The position numbers were made by a program, and so were the translations under genes. Shown in pieces: positions 51,140 to 59,600 of a stretch of 64,000 nt of DNA. This DNA comes from Haliscomenobacter sp041740695 (GTDB lineage: Bacteria; Bacteroidota; Bacteroidia; Chitinophagales; Saprospiraceae). The stretch is taken from the NCBI RefSeq assembly GCF_041740695.1, contig NZ_JBGSLK010000036.1:22349-86348 (forward strand), in the 5' to 3' direction. The number at the start of each line of letters is the position of its first letter. The stretch's first letter is position 1. The notes beneath the pieces are model-generated. The model did no database searches and was not told the origin of the DNA. It saw only the letters and a program-made list of their open reading frames with translations.

Positions 51140-54100
51140 TCAATAAGCCGTATAAATCATTCGTTTGCTTGCCGTAAAGGAATCGGTCGAGAGCTGGTAG
51201 TAGTACACACCCAAGCCGGGTAGTGTTTGTTTCGGTACTTTCAGTTCGTTGTAACCCCTTTCAAACTTCGCGGAATGTTTGAAAACCAAACGGCCCGCTG
51301 CATCGAAGATGCGGATGTGTGCATCCTGCGCTTTTGGCAAGGAAAAAGCAAGGTTTGTTTCGCCGATGAATGGATTCGGGTAGTTTTGGTACAGATGAAT
51401 CCCTTCTCCTTTCTGGTCGGCAGATTCGTTCACTTTGAGCAATACCTGCATCAGTTCACCCGCCTGGTTGTAGGCTTCGGAAGGAGTGGGTGCCTCTTTG
51501 ATGGACAGTGCAGTCGCCAAATCAGCTGCCCGTAAGGCTTTGAAGCGTACGGAGAACAATTGGCGGCGACCATCGGGTACATTTTCACCTTTGCTGTCCC
51601 AGCTGGTGTTGAGCAAACCTGCTTTCAGGTCGGCGGTGCCCAGGTTGCCTTCACTCCATTGGGGTAGTTCCCCATTTTTGGCATCCAGCAATTGCAGCAA
51701 GTGGTGGTCAAAATCCAGGGTAAACTGGAAGCCTTGTACATTGGACACAGCTTCAGCGCTGAATTCTACGGTAACTTCTTCTCCCGCTTCAAAAGCCTGA
51801 TTGCTGGTTTCAACGATGAGTTCGCCATTTGTAGTCCGGCCATCGGTATTGGCCAGGCTGTTGGGTTTGGCGCTCATGTTCACGTCGCCCACTTTTATCC
51901 CCACAAAGTCGGCCCGGCCTTCCTTGGACAAAAAGTTATTGAGGCTTTTTGCTTCAGGGTAAAGTGCCTTGAGTGGATCCTGACCCTCGGGAAATTTGAA
52001 ATTGGCATCAATAAAGCGCCAGGAAGTGTTCCCGTTGGGGAAACTGGTTTCCATGTTCAGGATCAACTTACGCAGGCGAATCAAGTCTACAGTAGAAATA
52101 TGCCCAGATTTGTCAACATCCGCAGCGATATGCTGATAAGGCGTTTTGAGCAAGCTCAAGCCCAGGATATGTTTTTGGATGATCACCAGGTCTATTGTCG
52201 TCACCCCGTTGATGGGGTCTTCATTTTTTTGTGGTACAATGGTGTAATCTCCACCCAGGGGTACTTCTGGCAACTGGTAATTCCCATCCACACCGGTTGA
52301 AGTTTTGCCCAATTGCTTGCTACCAGAGATGGCAACCGATTCAATTTGGACACCTACCTCTGTTTTGATTATCCCTGAAATTTTACCCACTTTAGAGCCA
52401 TCGGGCGCGCACAACTTTCCATTGTCCTGGATGTCAATAAATGTGGTACAAAAAGCACCATTGTTCAGTGTATCGTACACCCAAAGCTGGATGGGTTGGC
52501 GGCCAACGTCGGCACAAGTAAAGGTCACCTGTTCGGCGGGGTTGGTCAGTAGGGTCCCCGAACCCCGACGGATGGCAATACGGGCGGGTTTGCCCCCGCA
52601 ATCGTCATAACTTCCGGCATCAAACAACTTTGCATCGATGATCGCTGCGGTTTGGCCATCCTTGATGTCCAGCGTAGTGGACAAACCATTGAGACACTGT
52701 GGTACGGGTGGTTTTTTGTCTACCACGGTAATGGTCATCGAGCCTAGTGTAGCGTTGCCACACTGATCTACGGCCCGGAAATTGATCTTGTGCTTACCTA
52801 CGGGATAAGTACCAGAGGCCAATGCACCTTTGAGGTCAGCGTACTTGCCATCATTGGTGATGGTCACATTGCCACCACAATCGGTACCAGTAGCTGCCAG
52901 CGTAGTTACTTTAATCGTTTTGCACTGTTCGGTCAAAAAGAAAGTCGTGTCCTTGGGTACCACCAGGGTTGGTGCGGTGCGGTCTTCTACTTTAATCACT
53001 TGAGTAAAGGAAAAGATCGACTTTTGTGGATCGGCAGGATCGTGGCCGCACCAGTCGATGACTGACCATTTCCGGAAGATTTGGAAACAAGTTTCATTTT
53101 GGGAATCAAACCTGCGGTCTTCATAACTAATGCCTACGGTTCCACAAATTGGGTAGGTGACTACTGGTTCGCGGTTTTCAAGGGGCAAATCTTTAGGATC
53201 AGTTTTCCCTCCACATCCTACGATGGTATAGTCCTTAGGCCATTTGATCATTTCCGCACTCAACTTGTTGTTGTTGACAATGGTAATGGTTTGGCTACAA
53301 GTAGAAGTGCGTCCTTTCCAATCTTTGGCGGTGAAGGTCCGGTTGATTTTACCCCGATTGCATTCGCCCCGCTCGTAGTTGCTGGTAGAGTCTAGGGTGA
53401 AAGAACAGTTTTCGAGTACAATGGGGCTACCAAATTTGTGCAATTGGGTAATATCCGTCGTACATTCAACCGTTTTGTTGGCGGGGCAAGTGATGCGTGG
53501 GCCCAATTCATCGCGGATGGTTACGGTAAAGTCACAATCGTTGAATTTGCCATAGAGGTCGCCACCCTGGCGTTCACGCGCTGGATCAACCGGGCCATTG
53601 CCTGGATCAACTTCATACACTCGGAGGGTAACTTTTACACTTTGGCTGTCTACGTCATTGCAACAGAAGACTGCATAGTCATCGAAGAATTCCTGGTAAT
53701 CAGGAGTAGAAGGGCTGTCGTCCCCATTGATTTTGTTGCAAGAACCAGCTACCCAACGACGGGCTTTGTAGTACAAGCGCGTTTTGCAATTGTCGTTGCT
53801 GCCTTCATCAAAACTTTTGGCCTGAATGAAAGCGACTCCACCTTCGGGTAGTGAAATGATGTTGTTCTTGCGGCAAACTACAGTAGGGACTTCTTCATCC
53901 ACAACGGTAAGAGTGGTGGTACATACTGAAGAGTTTCCGCACAAATCAATCGCAGTATACGTAAGGGTATGAGTACCTAGTGGCACATTAAAGTGAGGGT
54001 TAAAGCCAGAACTTCCGTAAGAAGCCCGAACTGAAATAGCTGGATTTGGGTCACAGTTGTCACTTGCAGTTGGTTTAGGCAACTGAACTACAGCAGTACA

Positions 54101-55057
54101 TTGACCTGGATCGGTGCCTTTGCGGATCGGTGCCGGACAAGTCACCGTAGGGGCTACCTCATCTCTTACCTGGATGACTTGGGTTCCTTCCCGAACAGCC
54201 CCAGTACAACGATCCAATATTGTCCACTTGCGAGAAATCAGTCGACCCAATCCTTCACAAATTTTAGTGGTATCATCGCGGAACGTAATCACAAAATCGC
54301 AAAATCCATTGCTCTTGAGTTTACGGCCTTGAAAGCTTGGAACCCCAGTTATGGACGTATCCGCGCTGGGTCGATCACAAGGCAAGTTCACCAGACCGGG
54401 GATGCTTACGTCCGCCACTCCGATTTTTTTCAAGAGGATGTTCTGAATACAGGTATCGGCATTTCCAGAAGAATCACGGGCAATCCAACTCCGACGGATG
54501 TAAACAGCAGTATCACTGCCACAACGCCCCCGTAGGAATAAATCCTCATAACGTAGGCGTACGGTGCGGTTGATGTTGTCAATCACTCTCGGACGTCCAA
54601 GTACATTGGCACTGGTATCTGCTGCGCAAAACAAGGTAGTATCGCGACAAAAGATTTCGGGTGCCTGCGTATCAAACACTTGTATGTATCCAGAGCAATT
54701 GAAGCTCGTGGCATTTTCACGTACCAGTATAGTCAAAACTTTTCCAATCCTTCCACGTACACTGATTGTCAATGGATCTGGACCATTGGCAATAAACTCT
54801 CCATTTTCATCTACTACGGTAATCGTTTTCGCTCCTGCACAGGTAGAGGTTGCATCAACAATCAGGTCACTACCGATGCTTACTTCACCAGAGGCCCCCA
54901 CACTAATGCGAACAGGGGCGGTAGGAGAAATACTTTTACACACCAATTGACACTGGGCTGATACCGTTTGGCTCCAGAACATCAGGACCGGAATCAAGAT
55001 CGGAATCCATCTCGTCCATCCTTCTAAAATTGGAATGTACGGCGTTCTCTCATTCAT
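51140..55057 (-). CDS. Giant T9SS-exported surface protein with HYR, dockerin and cohesin-like modules
   Basis: The protein has 1305 residues with a signal peptide (about 1-35, ending VSAQC). Many beta-sandwich segments follow; at least one is a clear HYR domain near 297-390 (DEVAPTVTCPAPIRKGTDPG, GTHTLTYTAIDLCGNSSVCT). Near 945-1010 lie two dockerin-like calcium repeats: GVTTIDLVIIQKHILGL and ADVDKSGHISTVDLIRLRKL. A cohesin-like domain follows at about 1075-1210 (AGEEVTVEFSAEAVSNVQGF), then a type A T9SS sorting domain (LYQNYPNPFIGETNLAFSLP) at about 1220-1305. It is probably a surface scaffold or adhesin. The nearby cluster encodes several more cohesin-like modules. Confidence 0.88.
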   Translation of the reverse strand: MNERTPYIPILEGWTRWIPILIPVLMFWSQTVSAQCQLVCKSISPTAPVRISVGASGEVSIGSDLIVDATSTCAGAKTITVVDENGEFIANGPDPLTISVRGRIGKVLTILVRENATSFNCSGYIQVFDTQAPEIFCRDTTLFCAADTSANVLGRPRVIDNINRTVRLRYEDLFLRGRCGSDTAVYIRRSWIARDSSGNADTCIQNILLKKIGVADVSIPGLVNLPCDRPSADTSITGVPSFQGRKLKSNGFCDFVITFRDDTTKICEGLGRLISRKWTILDRCTGAVREGTQVIQVRDEVAPTVTCPAPIRKGTDPGQCTAVVQLPKPTASDNCDPNPAISVRASYGSSGFNPHFNVPLGTHTLTYTAIDLCGNSSVCTTTLTVVDEEVPTVVCRKNNIISLPEGGVAFIQAKSFDEGSNDNCKTRLYYKARRWVAGSCNKINGDDSPSTPDYQEFFDDYAVFCCNDVDSQSVKVTLRVYEVDPGNGPVDPARERQGGDLYGKFNDCDFTVTIRDELGPRITCPANKTVECTTDITQLHKFGSPIVLENCSFTLDSTSNYERGECNRGKINRTFTAKDWKGRTSTCSQTITIVNNNKLSAEMIKWPKDYTIVGCGGKTDPKDLPLENREPVVTYPICGTVGISYEDRRFDSQNETCFQIFRKWSVIDWCGHDPADPQKSIFSFTQVIKVEDRTAPTLVVPKDTTFFLTEQCKTIKVTTLAATGTDCGGNVTITNDGKYADLKGALASGTYPVGKHKINFRAVDQCGNATLGSMTITVVDKKPPVPQCLNGLSTTLDIKDGQTAAIIDAKLFDAGSYDDCGGKPARIAIRRGSGTLLTNPAEQVTFTCADVGRQPIQLWVYDTLNNGAFCTTFIDIQDNGKLCAPDGSKVGKISGIIKTEVGVQIESVAISGSKQLGKTSTGVDGNYQLPEVPLGGDYTIVPQKNEDPINGVTTIDLVIIQKHILGLSLLKTPYQHIAADVDKSGHISTVDLIRLRKLILNMETSFPNGNTSWRFIDANFKFPEGQDPLKALYPEAKSLNNFLSKEGRADFVGIKVGDVNMSAKPNSLANTDGRTTNGELIVETSNQAFEAGEEVTVEFSAEAVSNVQGFQFTLDFDHHLLQLLDAKNGELPQWSEGNLGTADLKAGLLNTSWDSKGENVPDGRRQLFSVRFKALRAADLATALSIKEAPTPSEAYNQAGELMQVLLKVNESADQKGEGIHLYQNYPNPFIGETNLAFSLPKAQDAHIRIFDAAGRLVFKHSAKFERGYNELKVPKQTLPGLGVYYYQLSTDSFTASKRMIYTAY

Positions 55058-55133
55058 GGCACTATGTTTTTGACGGTTTCGAATTAAGAATTTTTATTAT
55101 TCAATTCCAATACCGTGCCAAAGTGCCTTTTTA

Positions 55134-55250
55134 GGGGCAATAAAAAAATAAGTGTTTCATTTTGCCAAAGGATTAGATGAGTAAACGGTTCATTTTAAGT
55201 TTCTTATCTAATCCTTTGGCTCAGGAAAAATGAACACTTATTTTTGCCCC
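55134..55250. repeat. AT-rich GGGGC-bounded hairpin repeat (copy B)
   Basis: The outer arm GGGGCAATAAAAAAATAAG (from 55134) pairs with the right end (to TTTTTGCCCC at 55250), with a small insertion. The inner arm GCCAAAGGATTAGAT (55164-55178) pairs perfectly with 55206-55220. The right flank GCCCCACTACTAA matches copy A at 32670-32683. It lies 77 bp upstream of the start of the 1305-residue surface gene on the minus strand. Confidence 0.9.
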
Positions 55251-55278
55251 ACTACTAAGTATTTTTTTATTTTTTTTC

Positions 55279-55311
55279 AAAAAAAAAGCCCCCTTCACAA
55301 CTGAAGGAGGC
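55279..55311 (-). terminator. Terminator of an unannotated minus-strand transcript
   Basis: GCCCCCTTCA (55288-55297) and TGAAGGAGGC (55302-55311) pair with one mismatch, with an A-run on the left that gives a T-run on the minus strand. A separate terminator already closes the SprF-like gene at 55558, so this one serves something between. Confidence 0.7.
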
Positions 55312-55550
55312 CATCCCAAAAACCGATTTAAGTATATTCTTGATGCATTTTCAGGGTACCATACAGGTACACTATGAGCAGTATGATTCAATTGGAAAAT
55401 TAAAATACAAGTGTGTGGGAAAGGAACGTAGCCTTTTAAGGTTACTCAAACAGTTAGAGGAGGGAACAAACTGCTGAGTAGATATTAACGAGCAACAAAT
55501 ATCAAAATTTTATTAGATAATCCCAATACCCTCTTGTTGGTATTTTGAAA
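55312..55550 (-). ncRNA. Candidate small RNA between two minus-strand terminators
   Basis: About 240 nt without a credible reading frame lie between the terminator of the SprF-like gene and a second terminator in the same direction. The clean ending implies a transcript that starts in this interval. No good promoter was found by eye, so this is weak: the second hairpin may simply be a backup terminator. Confidence 0.25.
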
Positions 55551-55557
55551 AAAAATG

Positions 55558-55606
55558 ATTCCCGGATGAATTAAACCTTGATTAATAAGGCGTTTCATCC
55601 GGGAAT
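55558..55606 (-). terminator. Terminator of the SprF-like operon
   Basis: ATTCCCGGATGAA (55558-55570) and TTCATCCGGGAAT (55594-55606) are perfect complements with flanking A and T runs. It lies 9 bp behind the PorP/SprF stop and looks bidirectional. Confidence 0.85.
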
Positions 55607-55614
55607 TTTTTTAT

Positions 55615-56553
55615 TTATCTTCTGCCGTAACGGCTACCAGGCTTGTTTTGAGGTCCTTTGAATCCAAAGGCCAAAGTTACTTCATGAGAGCCAGTAGAGT
55701 ATTGTTGCAGATCTTGCATCGATAAATCAAAGGTGTAGAAAAAGCGGAAACTCTCCGAAATTTCTGAACCAATCAAGGCACCGATGGTTTTGAGTGAGCG
55801 ATAGGACAAACCCGCAATCAATTTGTTGTCCAGAATACCAGCTTTGAGGTTGATGTCGACATTGAAAGGGGTGTCTTTAATTTGGCGCACCATTATTGAA
55901 GGTTCCAGACTAAGTTGGTTGTTTGACAATTCAAACTTGTGTCCTACCAGGAATACATAGTGCTGAAATAAGCTACCCGATCCCTCACCTGTGCCAATAT
56001 TGTTCAGTCGCTCTGCAATCAAGTTGGTAAAGCTCAAACTGGCGTAGGTATTTTCATAAAAGCGGGCGAATAATCCCAATGAAGCATCGAATTGTTGACG
56101 GCCATTCACCGCTTCTTCGATGATGTTATCCCCTTGCTGATAAATTGGTTCGGGTTCTCCCAATACATTATTGCCTACTGATACCTGGCTGAACTCGGTT
56201 GAAAAACCGATGGCCAGTTTGACGTTTTCATTGACTTTGAAGCGGAAACCTGAATTCAAGCGGGCGCGTACGCGGGAAAGGCGAGCAGCACTTTCACCCA
56301 TGACCGCAAGGCCAAAACCAAAAGTATTGCCCATTGGACCGTGGTATTGCACACCCACGTTTTTAGGTGCATCGGGGAATCCAATCCATTGGCCGCGTGC
56401 GTTGAACTGAATTTGGTGGGTTTCTTCAAAACCAGCAGCAGCCGGGTTGATCAAAATTGGCGCCAGGTTGTAGTGGGTAAAAATGGCTTCATCCTGAGCC
56501 CAAAGTAAAGCTGTTGGCAACAGCAACAATATTAGATGTAACAATTTTTTCAT
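55615..56553 (-). CDS. PorP/SprF-family type IX secretion-associated outer-membrane protein
   Basis: Started at the ATG at 56553 (MKKLLHLILLLLPTALLWAQ), the protein has 312 residues with a signal peptide; two in-frame upstream starts would hide it. DEAIFTHYNLAPILINPAAA, GFEETHQIQFNARGQWIGFP and repeated amphipathic strands such as FGFGLAVMGESAARLSRVRA are the PorP/SprF signature, ending in a beta-barrel pattern. Such proteins help export or anchor large SprB-type adhesins by T9SS. Here it follows the 1959-residue SprB/cohesin gene by 83 bp, the sprB-sprF arrangement. A strong terminator follows. Confidence 0.92.
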   Translation of the reverse strand: MKKLLHLILLLLPTALLWAQDEAIFTHYNLAPILINPAAAGFEETHQIQFNARGQWIGFPDAPKNVGVQYHGPMGNTFGFGLAVMGESAARLSRVRARLNSGFRFKVNENVKLAIGFSTEFSQVSVGNNVLGEPEPIYQQGDNIIEEAVNGRQQFDASLGLFARFYENTYASLSFTNLIAERLNNIGTGEGSGSLFQHYVFLVGHKFELSNNQLSLEPSIMVRQIKDTPFNVDINLKAGILDNKLIAGLSYRSLKTIGALIGSEISESFRFFYTFDLSMQDLQQYSTGSHEVTLAFGFKGPQNKPGSRYGRR

Positions 56554-56636
56554 GGTCAAAATCGGTTGATGGTTCATGGAATATTGTTGAGATGTCGGGG
56601 CAGTTATTGGGTTCTGCCCCGACACAAAAAGCTTGC

Positions 56637-59600
56637 TTATTCTCCTCTTAGCAGCGTAATTGACCCTCTTGCCTGTATATCTTTGCCATCGGCGTTCTTA
56701 TAGTCCAGAATGTAGTAGTAGGCACCTTCTGGGAGTGGTTCACCACTTTGGGTAGTACCGTTCCAGTCGTTGTTGTAGTTTTCAACCTGGTAGACGAGTT
56801 GGCCCCAACGGTTGTAGATGAAAATTTTGTTGCCAGGGAACTCCTGAATGCAGTTGATCAGGAAAGTTTCGTTCGAACCATCTCCATCCGGAGAAATAAT
56901 CGAACGAATGTCCATACAGGGCAAACGGCGGTCTTTTACTTCGATTGCGCTTACATCAGGAGTTGATTTACAACCTCTTGAATCGGTAATCTGTACAAAG
57001 TACTCTCCAGGGCAAAGGCTTTTTACAATCGAATCCCCACTGGTTACAGGTGCATTCCAGCGGTAAGTGTAGGGCTTGACCCCACCTGTTGCCAAAGCCA
57101 ACACTTGACCATTACAACCTTCCGTTGCATTGATGCTCTGTATCTGTACAGTAATTGCGGCAGGTTCTTTTATCTCAAAAGACTTGGTAACTTTACAATT
57201 ATTGCGGTCAGTGATCGTAACAACATATGCGCCCTTGGCCAATCCTGTGATTCGAGGAGTGCTGCGGCCATTGCTCCAGGCATAGGTTTTGCTTCCAGTC
57301 AAGCCACCGTCCACTTCTGCGGCAAGTTCACCGTCTCGGCTACCAATGCAGGAAACGTCGGTCACAAAGGCACTCACATCCAAAGTATCTGGGGCTTTAA
57401 ACTCTACCTCTTCTTCTACACTACAGCCCAAGCCATCGGTAATCCGTACGTTGTAGATGCCTACTCCTGCATTATTGAGCAGTCGATCAGAGGCAACCAG
57501 GTTTCCGCCTAAGGACCATTCATACACATAAGTTGGTGCACCTCCACCGTTGGCACCCGTGGCACGGGCTGAACCATCTTTGGCAGTGGCACAACTTACT
57601 GCAAAACCATTGAAGCTTGACAGAATTTGAATGTTAGCCGTCAATTTCGAAGCAGTCGTAACCGTGTATTGTTTTTCAAGGCGCAAGCCCGAGTTTTCTC
57701 TAATCACAAATCGATATGCTCCCGCAGGAACATCTCCCAAATCTTCCGTTTTGGAAAGGGTGTCCCCTCTGGCACTCAACCAGGCATAACGATAAGGTGC
57801 CGAGCCTCCAAGAACGGTGATGTTTACGCCACCATTGTCATCATCAGGGCAGCTCGTATTGACAATCGCTGCACTTAGGGTGAAGGTTGTCAAAGCGATG
57901 GGTTCAAACGTTCTCCGGCAACCGTTGGCATCAATAACAGATGGCACAAAATTGCCCTCGCAGAGGTTGATGATTTGGAAACCCACGTTTGGCGAATTCC
58001 AGGAAACCTGGTAGCCTGGAGTACCTCCGGTAATCGACAGGGCAATGCTCCCTGTACAGCCAGGATCTTCGGAATCGTGACGGACAGCAAAGGAAGAAAT
58101 TGCCAAAGGATCGGGTTGGCCTACTGTAAGCGAACCATCAAATACAGTGTTTCTTGAATCGGTTACTTTGTAAGTATAAGTACCTGCAGCCAGGTTTTTG
58201 CGTTCAAAAGCGCCCAGCAAAAGATTTTCAGGTTGCCCATTATTGAAGGCTAAAGCGTAAGGCCCTACCCCACCCAATATTTGTAAACGAACTGCGCCTG
58301 TTGCTTCTCCATTACATTTGTTGCCCGTAATGTCGCTGGTGACGGAGAGTGGTATGGTTACCAGTTCAACTTTAAAACAGCCCGTTGCAGTACAACCCAC
58401 CAAATCGGTTATGGTCACACAGTATTCGCCGATAACCAATGCCGACAAACTACTGGCGGTGCTGTTGTTGCTCCATTTGTAGGTATAACCTGGTTTTCCT
58501 CCTGTTACCGTAAGTGAAATTGCACCATTTGTACCACCAGGAAAATTAACGTCTGTAATCGTCCGGGCGATTTTGATTTCAGCCAGCGCCGGAACCAATG
58601 CACTTCCAGTTACGGTATTGTTCTGACTGTCAGTTACGGTTACCGTATAATTGCCAGCTGCGATAGCGCTGATGTTTTGAGTTGTCACATTGTTGTTGCT
58701 CCATTTGTAAGTGTAAGGAGCAACACCACCCGTGGCTAGTAAATTTACTCCTCCGTTCGCTTGCCCAAAACAAGCTTCAGTAATCGTTAGGTTGACTTTC
58801 AAACGTTGTACAATCGAAGCACACATGGTTGCAGTACAGTTGGTATTGTCGGTTACGGTCACACAATATTGGCCGGCAGTACCCAGATTGCTGATGTCTT
58901 CAGTGGTTGCAGTAAAGTTACCAGGACCTGCCCAGCTAAACTTATAAGGAGCTACACCACCAGTAATGGCGATATTCACCGCACCATTGGTAGTACTTTG
59001 ATCAAAATTAACCGGATCGATAGAAGTGATGCGTACACTCTGCTCCGTAGGAACAGTTACTGAACCAGTGAAGGTACAGTTCTTAGCGTCTGTAACTGTA
59101 AACGCATAACTGCCTCCTGCAACATTGCTCAATTGGTTCGTAGTGGCATTATTTGCCCATTTATACGTGTAAGGGGCAGTGCCACCTGTAGCAGTTATGG
59201 TTGCGGAACCAGTTGGTGTTCCATCACATTTAGCAGGTTGAGTGCCAGTGCTTGCATTGAGTGCAGCAGCAGGTTGGCCTACCGCAGTAGGGCTAGATAC
59301 AGCCCGGCAGCCATTGGCATCGGTTACTGTCAAGGTATAATTACCCACAGGTACATTGGTCGGATTGGCTACAGCGGCCACGTTTCCACCCCAGGCATAA
59401 GTAAGGGGAGTGGTACCACCAGTAACCACAGCGGTAAGTGAACCGCTAGCCTGTCCAAAACAGTTGGCATCAGTTTTCGTGATTCCAGTTATTGCTAATG
59501 CAGCGGTAGGTTGTGTCACATTGAAAGTACCAACTGCGGTTGCATTGCTGGCATCGGTCACCGTCACGCTATAGGAACCAGCCGCGAGGTTGCTCAAATC

